In this document: positions 9,683-19,824 of the stretch, piece after piece
Layout: each line of letters starts with the position of its first letter
Position numbering within the stretch: the first letter of the stretch is position 1
DNA from: Amborella trichopoda
Lineage: Eukaryota; Streptophyta; Magnoliopsida; Amborellales; Amborellaceae
Direction of reading: 5' to 3'
Assembly (NCBI RefSeq): GCF_000471905.2
Contig: NW_006499207.1
Location: 813,489-877,488, forward strand
DNA: 64,000 bases
Notes under the pieces: generated by a model
What the model was told of the DNA's origin: nothing
The model's database searches: none
Seen by the model: only the letters and a program-made list of their open reading frames with translations
Translations under genes and position numbers: made by a program

Positions 9683-12600
9683 TCAAAAACCATCAATCAT
9701 CTTGATGATCTCTACACTGCACGCTTTAAGAAAAGTCTCGGTGCCTTGACCACTTGCCTTAAGCTCTGACACTTTTTGAGTCGCCTCGGTCTTCACCACA
9801 GTTTCCGACTCAATTATGCCATCGAGTTCAGACAAATCTTCAACTAAAGAGGTCTCCATGGCCTTCCTCTGAGCCATCTCCATCTCAAGGCCTACGAATT
9901 ATTGTTTCATTATTTGCATCTCTTCTCTCATTTCGACCATTCTCTTGAAGCTCCCTTATGCCTCTCTCCTGAGATCATGCTGAAGGGTAGATATCATGGC
10001 CTTCTTCTCAATGACAGAGTCTATTTTCTCACAACTGCATAAGATCAACTCCTTCAACGAGGATATCTGGCTAATTTCTCCCTCGCAGCGTAGCACTTCC
10101 AACCACCAGCTCTCCAACTCGTTTAGAGTTACGTCAAAATGGGAATGCACCTCTAGCATTGTCCCGACCGCAGTAGTCATCGTGAACTCCCTCAGCTTTG
10201 CCAAAGCTTCGCCTAGTTCATTGAAAGGCAGCTCCCTCAAGCTCTGACAGCCTGCTCTAAGCATGCCTACAATCATGCTAGGAACACCACTAAAAACAGG
10301 CCTAGAAGGTGTTGTTGAGTCCACTACTGCTGAAGAAACCTCGACCTCAAGGGCGGGGCTCGATGAAGTAATGGCCATTTGAGCCACCGACTGCTCTAAA
10401 ACAAGGGCAAAGCCTAGGGCTTCTTGCCCTTCAGGCTCATTGGCAGCCCAAGCCTCAACCTCCCTGGGTTCTTCAATGCCAGTCTCTCTGTCTTGACCCT
10501 CTCTTAGGGAGACCTCTACTTGCTCTTCATCCTCCTGAATTGTCACATCAGCATCACCAAGTTCGGGAACTACTTCTCTTTGACCTTCGCCGACCAACTC
10601 ATCCTTAGCAATGGCTTCTTCCATTCGTCCTTCACCTTCAAAAGCTAGAACCTCGTCCGTAAAGAGTTCAACTCCCTCATCTTCGTGGCCTATGCCCACA
10701 GGGGAAACAACCTCTTGGTGCTCAGCCATGTCATCAACTTCACCCTCTTCTTCTTAAGCCATAGCCCCTGCCTCGGTCAGGGCATTGATCTCCTCATGCA
10801 TGGAGACCACAGCGACATCAGAACCCATACCTGGAGCAGTTTCTTCGGGGCATTCATCCTCCTCAGTCTCCATCCGAGCCACCTCTATCTCAGGAACTAC
10901 CCCTACACTTACCCCCCTAAGATCTGAAGTCACCTCCTGATCAGAAGCAATGTCAATAGGCTCAAAGCTATCGGAGTCGTCTGCCTCAGTTTCTAAAGAA
11001 AAAGAAAACATTTTAGCAGAAGTAGAAGATGGTCAAAAAAGCACAAAGGGCAATATTGAAAGAATTCCTAAAAGATCAGATGAGCAAGGATTACCTCCTG
11101 GGTCTGACATCATTGAAAGCTTGTCGCTCTTATGTCTCCGAGTGCGCCCACTAACTGAAGATGATGCACGAGTATCAATAGTAGTCAAGCGCTTTCTTTT
11201 CTTTCCCCCTCCTGAAGTAGGAGATATCGCTTCTGATCCACCTCCTTGAGAAGACCCTTCAGTTAATTTATTGTGGGGATCACTCTCAATGAGGACATTC
11301 AAATCCTTTGAGGGATGCTTCTCATAAGCAGGAAATCATCGCCCCTCATCCCATTTGAAGATGGAATTGAGATTGTCGAAAACACTCCCAGTCTTCGTCT
11401 TCATTGCAAGGAATTATGGTGAGGCCTTATCAGCTTCTATTTCAGTTGGATGCCCCAAAGCCTGCCGATCGGAGGGATAATCCAAAACAAACACCACATC
11501 AAGAGTTGAAGCATCTGCCAGTCTCCTTTGCCTAGTATCCTGCTGCCAGTTACCGTTCACCCTTTCCTAGGGGTGATCTTGATCCCAATATCCCTTACTG
11601 GTGATTCTCCACCAGTTCACATAGGCCTTCATTCGTCCGAACCCTTCTGCCGAAGTGAGGTATGACGTAATTACTGGTTTCTGTCATCTCTAGACACATG
11701 GACCAAGCGGTCCGTATATGCTCTGGCAGCCATCACTCACAAAAAGTTCCCAAATCTTATGTCTTCGCCTTGATCACCTTACTCCAACGATTTTTGAAGA
11801 ATACTGAGAAGCGGTAGCCTTGATCAAGCTCGTGCTGACGGGCGAAGCGGTGAGGGAAATACCCCTATAACTTGGCATTGTGCGGAGTCGGATAGGGTAA
11901 GACTCCCCCTCTAATGCTCAGGATGAACATGAGTTCCTTAATAATTATTGGAGCACCATCTAGCTCCTTTCCCAACTCATCAATGAAAGCACGGTCGGTG
12001 AAGCTCTAGCCTCATGTTCAGTGAATCATTCCCAAAGAGACCCCAAGCCTCCCCAAGGGTATGGAAGATGGCCCTCTGATTGGCAATCCTCATCAAGAAG
12101 GGCCACAACTTATCTCCCAAGCACTGACGCTTGATGTAGGTATCAGGGAAATAAGCCCCTAACCACCCATACACATAATGCACAGGGAATGGAGTCTTGA
12201 AATCCCCGGGAAAAGCCTCTCCTCCAAAATAACACTTCTTCCCTCTTTTCCCCTGTAGGCCTTTCCACGGGAGATGGCCCCTAAGCCATGGTATATGTTG
12301 CACAAGTCTAGCTGAGCAAGAATATACTCACGCCCTCCAGCCATGTCACAGGCCACATACAGTACACCTAGACGAATGTCATCCCCCGAGCTAGGAAGCA
12401 CGAATTTGCACAGGAATAAGGCCAAGTATGCAGCCAAGAAGACACGGTCATCGTTAGTCTCAAGTTGATACATGAGAGGCGTCTCCTTTGCGACAACCTT
12501 CCCTTTCCCCTTTGGAGTACCCAGACCGCCCTCGGGATAATCCCCACAAAAGAAGTTCACCCATTCTGTAAAGGTGACCCTTCCGTTGTTAGATCGGCCA

Positions 12601-13296
12601 ACAATTGACTGGTAGGCATCAAAGATCTTTTGAAGGCTGGCAGGTAGCTCTTCATCCCCCAAGTTAACACCACTAAAGATGACTGAGTTTGGGGGCACAA
12701 ACTCATCATACAGAGCCCCAATCATCGGGAGGCCTCCAATGAAATGAAGATCTAGAAAAGAGATCCCCGGTTGACCATGACCAAGATACCAAGTATTACT
12801 GACTTGGCTCCATGTCTCTAGTAACACCTTTATTGTATTGGAGCAACAATCATAGTAATTGCCCGAACACTGGACTGCTGCTAATAGCATAGCACGTTCA
12901 AGAGTACCTTTGTATGATGCCAATACCTTAGCAGTCTAGGAAGTGTATCCTTTCAGGTATTGATGCTCCCCTTGAATCCAAAGGCCTTTTCCTGACCACC
13001 TTAGCAATCCCTTACGGTAAGAAAATTCTCCTCGGAAGTTATGTTTCGACGCATACAATGAAGAAGTGCCATCCCTTCTTCAGTACTGACATTGCCATCA
13101 TTACCCTCACACACTTCGAAACAAATAGGGTCAGTAATGAAAGTGACACTAAGGGGCCACTCTAGCTCGCACACTGGCTAGGTCAGCCAACTGGCTCACC
13201 CCTTGATAAAACTTTACTTGTAAAATCACAGACGCCGATCTCTTCCTCTCATGGAAGCCTCTTCACATTGGTAATTTGGTAAGAAAAACCAGCCAT
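9683..13296 (-). pseudogene. antisense PMD-like (aminotransferase-like) gene in T1
   Basis: A gene of about 3.6 kb lies opposite to gag-pro, in the place of pol. It begins at ATG 13296 (MAGFSYQITNVKRLP) and ends MIKMIDGF-stop at 9683. The longest open part (12923-12159) reads like a plant mobile domain protein: SFLDLHFIGGLPMIGALYDEF (about 12703-12770), FTEWVNFF, LALFLCKFVLP, then FPVHYVYGWLG (12161-12193). Downstream come a KKRKR basic motif (11189-11203), a Ser/Thr-rich part, an acidic Glu/Val segment (10729-10400) and a helical C-terminus. No intron is evident; interruptions look like stops and frameshifts. T2 has a full-length homologue. Antisense ORFs are known in Tat elements, and PMD proteins MAIN/MAIL1 act in transposon silencing. 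The PMD assignment is by eye; function is inference. Confidence 0.6.
11189..11203 (-). other. KKRKR basic motif in antisense protein (T1)
   Basis: The minus strand reads GGGKKRKRL in a Ser/Thr-rich context. The same KKRKR is kept at 34588-34602 in T2 although the surrounding sequence has decayed. It resembles a monopartite nuclear localisation signal. Confidence 0.45.
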
Positions 13297-13329
13297 TATA
13301 AAGGGCTTTGTGGTTTTCTCCCAAAATGT

Positions 13330-13640
13330 TGCTAAGACCCTTGGCCAGCGCCAGCTGAGTTTGACAACACTTAGCACCGGTTGAGTCTTTCAAATGCTTA
13401 GCGCCGGTTGAATTACCAACACCCAGCGCCAATTGCATGCCAGACGACTAGCACCGGTAGAGTCTTTTAGCACTCAGCACAGGTTAAATTGCCAGCACTC
13501 AACACCGGTTAAATTGCCAACATCTAGCGTCGGTTACGTGCCAGGCCACTAGCACCGATTGAGTCTTTCAACACTCAGCGCTGGTTGAATTGCCAATACT
13601 TAGCGCTGGTTGAGCTTGTCCAAGGCTAGCACCGACTGTG
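13330..13640 (-). repeat. GCCGGTTGAG tandem array between antisense TATA box and ATG (T1)
   Basis: About eight imperfect 30-38 bp units contain TTAGCGCCGGTTGAGTCTTT or close variants, some ending CGGTTGCATGCCA. The array lies just upstream of the antisense ATG, so it would be in the 5' UTR or a 5' intron of that transcript. T2 has the same array at 36775-37080. Confidence 0.85.
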
Positions 13641-14374
13641 ATCGAATCTCTCACACATGCCACGAATCTTAGTCGTGACACCTCTAACATAGCTGTGCCG
13701 ACTGACAGTCGTCTCCACATCCTTCGGGGTCGTCTCACACATGAGTGACTGACAACTGTCACCATGTCCCATACGCCTCCCCTGCGACGGTTCACCTCCA
13801 TGACAGTTCACCTCCTGCCAATCGTACACCTTCCACGACGGTCCACCTCTTATGATCGTTCATCTCCCACCAAAACTTTTGCTACACGGCCAGAAAGCCT
13901 ATCGAAAAACTTTCCCTCTTATGTTCTTGGCTTGGACAACATTAATACCTCACAGAAAATTTCTGCAAACATCTTTAAGCTCTAGAAAAAACTTTGCAAC
14001 ACCTTGAATAGTGTCGAAAAGTTACGATCACCTCCGAGAAAACCCCTTAAAGATCCCCGAAAAACTCTCAAGATGTGCGAAAATGCTCACTGCTGCATTT
14101 CCCACCGTTTCTACCATAAAAAAAAATTGTAGTCAGAACCTCTTCCCCTCACCCGAAAATTCCTTGGGCTAAAAATATCGCCCCGCAACTTCGCTAAATT
14201 CTTGGTAAAAACTTCGCCGAGATCCTTCCCTGCAAAAACCGTTGGAATCCTGTTGACATCCCACTGCTCACCGGAACTTCAACCGAACATTCTCTCCTCA
14301 TGGTTAAAGAAAACTTGTGCTTAAGGTTTTTTTACCCTTGGTGAAAAATGAGGGAAAACGGGATTTTACCCCCC
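13641..14374 (-). other. antisense gene 5' leader region, T1
   Basis: This is non-repetitive sequence between the repeat array and the TATA box, conserved with T2 37081-37845. On the minus strand it contains CGTCGTGGA(A/G)GG-type short repeats and several short ATG-initiated frames that do not agree between copies. No gene is seen. Confidence 0.5.
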
Positions 14375-14381
14375 TTATATA
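14375..14381 (-). promoter_or_regulatory. TATA box for antisense transcript, T1
   Basis: The minus strand reads GGCTATATAAGGGGGG. T2 has TCTATATAATGGGG at the matching place, about 1.1 kb upstream of the ATG in both. Core and flank (GGGTAAAATCCC downstream) are kept in both copies, as expected of a real promoter. No transcript evidence is available. Confidence 0.5.
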
Positions 14382-15190
14382 GCCTGCGCTACCCTCGAAT
14401 GCCCCTCAAAAACTGGGAATTTCAATCGCATCCAAGGGAGGCTAAGCAACAATGAGCTAGGTCGAGCTTTGGCTTGAGGCCCCGAGTTAACTCTCATTGA
14501 CCCAACCCTAGTGTTGATTGACTTAACACCAGGTGTGTTTTCAAAAAAATCCTATCGCCAGTTCACTTAGCGCTGGGTGTGCTTCCAAACGACCCCAGCA
14601 CCTGTTAACTTAGCGCCGGTTATCTTCAAACGATATCAAAGGTTGTTCACAACGTCAGCTGAGTCTTTAACAACCCAGTGTCGGTTGTGGTTTTGAGAAT
14701 TCAGTGTCAGTTGAGCACTCTCTAGAAACCACTAGCGCTCCACTTGACATCGGTCGTATTTCCAACACCCTATTGTTACATACTCTAGGTTGAAGTCCTG
14801 TGTGTCCTACCACTTATCCTTAGTGAGGTTGTACCCAAGCCGTGACCTGACATCCCCAGTGATGTTGCACCCAGTATGTTGCGCCTAAACTGTGACCCAT
14901 CATCTCTAATGAAGTTAGGAGGTATCCATCATCCCCATAGGAGTTACACGCATACTGCAGCCCATTATCCTCATTGAAGTTAAGGTCATTCTTACCTCTT
15001 CAATTCTCGTCGGGTGTGTTTACACACTAAGCTATCTTAACCCCAGGGAAAAGGCTTGGCCCCCTAATCCCTAGTGAAGACCGCCTCTGTTGGTCGTCCT
15101 TATGAGCCGTCAGTTTGTGAATGGTCATAGCCATTTATCCTTAGGGAGTCGGATTGCCATCCACAGAGCTATTCCCCATAGAGCTCTACC
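14382..15190 (-). repeat. diverged GCCGGTT-type repeats and short degenerate units, T1
   Basis: From about 14500 to 14770 there are scattered units with AGCGCC(A/G)GTT(A/G)ACTTAGCGC. From 14790 to 15010 there are looser units around CATCC(C/T)CAGTGA(A/T)GTT. T2 37900-38640 is equivalent. No gene is seen. Confidence 0.6.
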
Positions 15191-15194
15191 TACA

Positions 15195-15880
15195 TGGCGA
15201 CCCACACAGTGGTCTAGTTGCACGACTCTAAACTTCATGATCCAAACTATATGACCTTAAACTATAGCGATGGTCTAGTTGCACGACCCTAAACTGCGTG
15301 GTCCAAACTATATGGCCTTAAACTATAGCGATGGTGTAGTTGCACGACCCTAAACTGCATGGTCCAAATTGTATGACCTTAAACTGTAGCGGAGGTCTAG
15401 TTGCACAACCCTAAACTGCACGGTCCATACTGCAAGACCCTAAACCGCTCAGCCTCGGTCTGCACTGCATGACCCTAAACTGCTCAACCACAGTTCAGCT
15501 ATATGACGTTAAACCATAGTACTCATCCTAGCCGCATGACGATAAAAGGCCCAGCACCATGGTCTAAACTGTAGCGATGGTCTAGTTGCACGACCCTAAA
15601 TTGTATGGTCCAAACTATATGACCTTAAACTGTAGCAGTACTCTAGTGGCATGACCCTAAACTGCACGGTCCAGCTATATGACCTTAAACAGTAGTGGAG
15701 GTCTAGTTGCACGACCATAAACTGCACGGTCCTTGTTGCATGACTTTAAACTGCATAACCACGGTCTAGCTGTATGACCTTAAACCATAGTGCACGTCCT
15801 TCTAGCATGACTATAAACTGCTTCGTACAGGTCTAGGAGGTATGACAATAAACTTACCCCCACATACACGCACATGCCTT
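15195..15880 (+). repeat. GACCCTAAACTGC tandem array, T1
   Basis: Roughly 20 units of about 30-35 bp, partly paired into about 66-bp higher-order units, follow the pattern TAGTTGCACGACCCTAAACTGCA-GGTCC then AACTATATGACCTTAAACTATAGCG. T2 (38810-39450) and the inverted Tekay-type LTR F (62770-63300) carry the same family. It has no coding potential. Confidence 0.9.
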
Positions 15881-16680
15881 TACGGGCGCTTTCACTCACG
15901 CCTTCCCTAACCTACCTATAAGTGTGTTTGTGCCACCTTCATTACCTCTCCACTGAGTTCATTCACTTCATCACCATTGCTCGCTCCCTAGTGAGTCTCA
16001 CCCATGCTCACAAAATGGCAAACAATTCTGCCATTTATATTCATTGTAAGTTAGTGGGTCACCATCGTCCACTCACATTTCAAACATCATCCATTTCTCA
16101 TAGGTAGCCTAATGTAATTCCCCCAAGTGAGTCAAACCACCACTATACTCACTCCATGGCTTCCATAAACTCCCATTCATCATCACCACGGTCCAGTTGT
16201 ATGACCCTAAAACTATAGTACACGTCCTAGCCACATGACGTTAAACTATTTCGCACAGGTCCCGAAGGCATGACCCTAAACATGCCTTCAAGAAAAAAAA
16301 AAGATGAAATAACAGGCATGGTGTATACCTGAATAAGGGAACACCATGAGTAAAAATGATGGACGGGCATGGTCACGAAAGCATGAGTAAAAGAGTTTCG
16401 TGAATAAAAAAATGGGAATGGTGAAAACCCAAAAGGGCATTGTGAGTAAAAATAGATAAAGGGCAGACATGGCCATCAAGCCATAGGAAAAAGACCTAAT
16501 AAAAAGGAGGATTGGTGAAAACCGCCTTTACAGCACCACTTCCCCGGTCCAAGTGAAAACCCGCAAAGGGCGCTCGGAGCAATAAAATCAGCATGACGTA
16601 ACATTCACTTCCACCGGCAGCTTCAACCAGCACTCCCTTGATCATCAAGACGTCCAATAATGTGTAAATATTAAATCATC
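15881..16680 (+). other. interior spacer of T1 between repeat blocks
   Basis: This is moderately conserved with T2 39450-40230: a CACATGCCTTTA.GGGCGCTTTCAC segment, single extra copies of the GACC-TAAA repeat near 16190-16280, and a block with repeated GAGTAAAAATG and GGTGAAAACCC motifs (16300-16560). No gene is seen. Confidence 0.5.
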
Positions 16681-17370
16681 CCTCATCTTCCTTCTTTAGT
16701 CCTGGGTGAACAAGTAGCTCAGTCGACATCCTTCTTCAGTCTTGTGTGAACAGGTAGCCCAGTAGACATCCTTCGTCAGTCCTAGGTCAATAGGTAGCCC
16801 TGTTGACATCCTTCTTCAGTCCTGGGTGAACAGATAGCCCAATCAACATCCTTCTTCAGTCCTTGATGAACAGGTAGCCTAGTAGTCCTGGGTGAACAAG
16901 TAGCCCAATCGACATCTTTCTTCAAGGATCATCCCTTCTTCAAAGGTTGGGTGACAATGTAGCCCAGTCATTAATCCTTCTTCAAAGCTAGGTACCAACC
17001 TGCCCAGTCAACATCCTTCTTCGAAGCTGGGTAACAACCTGCCAAGTCATCATCCCTTCTTCAGAGCTGGGTAACAACCTGCCCAATCAACATCCTTCTT
17101 CAAAGATAGGTAACAATTTGCTCAGTCATCATCCCTTCTTCAAAGTTGGGTAACAACCTGCCCAATCAACATCCTTCTTCAAAGCTGAGTAACGACCTGG
17201 CCAGCCATCATCCCTTCTTCAAAGATGGGTAACAACTTGCCCAGTCAACATCCTTCTTCAAACTTGGGTAAGGACCAGCTCAGTCGTCATCACTTCTTTA
17301 AAGCTGGGTAACAACCTGCCCAGTCAACATCCTTCTTCAAAGCTGGGTAACAACCTGCCTAATTACCCCT
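16681..17370 (+). repeat. 43-bp tandem array 'ATCCTTCTTCAAAGCTGGGT', T1 only
   Basis: About 16 units follow CATCCTTCTTCAAAGCTGGG then TAACAACCTGCCCAGTCAA. The first units (to about 16920) are a variant with AGTCCTGGGTGAACAGGTAGC. T2 has no such block at the matching place (about 40230-40260), so it arose or expanded in T1, or was lost from T2. Confidence 0.9.
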
Positions 17371-17835
17371 TCCATTTCGTATGGACCCCCTTCCCCATGC
17401 ATGAAATGTGCATGCCTTCTCCTTCTAGGTGACATAGTAGCCTAGTCATCATCCTTCCAAGGCAGAAACTGACAAAGCCCGAGCGAAACCTACTAGAGAC
17501 ATTAGCTCGTCTAGACGACACGATCAGACCTTCAGGATCGACTAATAGAACCTGCCCTCGACTAGATTCGGTAGATGAGAACCATAGTAGTACTCTGAAC
17601 ATCAAAAGCAAACCTGGTGTACCAGCAAACAAACTCCGCCAAAAAATTCTCCTCCCCCCCTAAAGTCTCCACAAATGGACTCGCGAATAATGCATCCCTA
17701 CGTCTGAGCAGCCTTGTTAGACCATTAAGTTAATCTCCTCGACGTTCATGTGGTCCTGTGGCTAAGAAGTAAAAAATTAAAAGATGAAGGAAAATTTCCA
17801 AATGATTATCCTTTTCACTTCTCTTACAGCATAAA
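17371..17835 (+). other. pre-PPT region of T1
   Basis: This is unique sequence conserved with T2 40430-40950 (for example AATGCATCCCTACGTCT). No gene is seen. Confidence 0.5.
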
Positions 17836-17851
17836 ATTCGGTGGGGCAAGC
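17836..17851 (+). promoter_or_regulatory. polypurine tract region of T1
   Basis: ATTCGGTGGGGCAAG lies directly before the LTR start and is nearly identical in T2 (40952-40967). The G-run is short for a PPT but its position and conservation support it. Confidence 0.6.
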
Positions 17852-19019
17852 TATTTGAATGTATTTTTCAGCACCTTGGTCTCTAATAGGAAGCAGGTCA
17901 ATAAAGCCTACAAAACAGTGGAAATTCCAGATAGTCTCATAATGGCCCCAAAACTGGTCAAGATCTTTATCAGTACTTCAAAAGACCACCTGCCAAGTTT
18001 CATCACAAGCACACATGTCTAAGGCAGTGAACACAAAGAAACAATTTTTGGAAAAAAATGGCCTCTTGCACCCTGAAACGGACCCTATAACTAAAACTAC
18101 ATTTTCGGTGTCTCAAATCATTGTTGGACCACCACCATTGGATCCGGCACAGTCGCAAACCCCTATGGGCCATGTTTTGACTTAATCGAGTACTCCAGGA
18201 CAAAGTTATGGGCAAAAGACAAAAAAGGGGTAGGCCGCACACTATTCTCGTGTGACCTAACTGCACTAAAACACCATTAAAGGTGGCTGTTTTCACAGTC
18301 ATGGATAGTGACTTCTGGGGGCCATATCTCACCCGTTCTGAGTCCAATTGTGCTCAAATTTTGTGAGCATGTTCGTCTTATCGAGACGAGCGTTACAATA
18401 TGTGCTACGTCCCAAAATGATGTCTGAGCAGGGAGAAAATCTAGAGAGAAGTTTTCGATCCGGGAAGAAGTTGTAGAAAATTCAGCAGCAACACGCCGCG
18501 CTCGATGGACCATATCACAACGCTCGCGCAACAGATCAACACAAAACCAATTCCATTGCGTGTGTAAGGTTTAGGGTTATCATTGGTCCAAACAGTGTAC
18601 ATGATTAATGGATAGATTTCATGCATGAAGCTGATGAACTAACTGAAATTTTCGCTGCCGGATTCCAAGTTTCGGCCAAAACGCAAAAGTTGCGAAATCT
18701 TCTTTCAGGCTCCAAATCACGTTATGTTTGTTGCCACGCAATTGTGACGACATGCTTAGTGCCCTACGATGAAAAATTTATTGAAAAACATTAAGGAATG
18801 AGCGCATCATAGATCCGAAGTTTTCAAGATTCAAGCAAATTTCAAGTCTCGTGATTGTGGTTCGAAACACGATCCATGGCTTAAAATTAGTATTAAAATG
18901 ATCGCCATGCCAAGCCCTACAATGAAATGATCATCTTTTGATCAAACGAGCATCAGAGCAACCTCAGATCAGTCATGGAAGATCACACAAAATAGTCCTT
19001 TTGGACCCTATTTTCGTAA
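17852..19019 (+). repeat. Tat-like 3' LTR of T1, 5' third only
   Basis: It begins TATTTGAATGTATTTTTCAGCACC; the TG terminus has become TA. It matches T2 LTR from 23841 to about 25070 and then changes, near TTTTCGTAATTTC, into an inverted Tat-like gag start. The 3' two thirds of this LTR are missing. Confidence 0.85.
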
Positions 19020-19824
19020 TTTCCGTGCATGCTTCCTAGGAGTCTCCAGGTTCGTTTACAACCATGACGATGACCATTTCTTCAAGGAGGTCAGCCTTTG
19101 ATGCAGCTGAAGACTTCCGAACTTGTCAAGCTGTGCATGGGAGATCGGTCAGCAGGGGTTCAGCATGCCCCAACTGGACTTGACTTGTATGGCGAGAGAG
19201 TAAGGACCGATTCTTGACGGTTTTGGGACAGTGGCTGCTGGGCGGTTGAGTCATCTTCTATGAGGTTGACCACGGTGCAAGACTCTCTCCCCTCTTCTTC
19301 AGTCTCTACGATTTGAAGAGCGTAGAAGGGATTTTCAGGAAGGAGACCCTTGGAGCCGGGTGCCCCAAAATTCTTGTCGGCTCATTAATTAGGATCTGCA
19401 GTCCTCTGTCTTGTTTAAGCTTGAGATTATGATAGACTCGTCTTCAGAACTAAGACTGGGGTCGAGGTTGACCTGCCTTCTTAGAGCATGAAAGGGCCAT
19501 GTCCATAAGATGGGGCAGTAAATGTGGACCATGGACAGGGGCCATCTTGGCCTGCTGCCTTGGAAGTTGTAAAACTTCATCGATCATCAGGCCTTTTCCC
19601 CGAGCTCCTTTGTGGGCTCCAGAGGCGTAGCTGACCTAACAGGGCTTGCTGAGGATGATACTCTTAGGAAAAACCTTTGAGTACCATGTCTTGAGATATT
19701 CGTCGGGGGGAGAGAGGGTGGAAGAAGAGGGGACCGGCTCTCGATGCTGTCTAGGTCGAGAGCTAGTGGCCTGGGAAGGTGGCGTGTGTATGCCCCTTAA
19801 AGTAGCATTCCCAATGACTTGGGG
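19020..19824 (-). mobile_element. inverted Tat-like remnant T3, gag start and ORF1 end
   Basis: The minus strand matches T1 from about 6360 back to about 5720: the VMVVNEPGDS gag N-terminal segment at 19030-19060, then ORF1-type sequence. It is interrupted at 19825 by solo LTR C1 and continues at 23068. All frames are broken. Confidence 0.75.
19820..19824 (+). repeat. target site duplication TGGGG of solo LTR C1 (left)
   Basis: TGGGG at 19820-19824 is repeated exactly at 23068-23072 on the other side of C1, as expected for a 5-bp gypsy integration duplication. Confidence 0.85.

Larger units (their letters stand above)
4288..19019 (+). mobile_element. Tat-like LTR element T1, non-autonomous, with antisense gene
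   Basis: The order is 5' LTR remnant (4288-4703), PBS (4707), ORF1-like region, gag, protease, antisense gene (13296 to 9683), tandem-repeat blocks, PPT and the first 1.17 kb of the 3' LTR (17852-19019). No RT, RNase H or integrase motif is seen in any frame between protease and PPT. The matching order in T2 shows this is the family plan. The 5' LTR is cut by element A; the 3' LTR ends at an inverted Tat-like remnant. Confidence 0.8.

Noticed and set aside
9956..10729. The 257-codon acidic minus-strand ORF considered as a separate gene
   Set aside because: In both copies it is followed and preceded by the same decayed frame; it is the C-terminal part of the antisense gene.
12159..12923. The 254-codon minus-strand ORF considered as a host exon of a real gene
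   Set aside because: It is collinear with a broken copy in T2 and is part of the repeated element; flanking frames are interrupted.
15195..15880. Array resembling a CRISPR or satellite
   Set aside because: Units are imperfect and directly adjacent with no unique spacers, and lie inside a plant retroelement; it is a subrepeat array.
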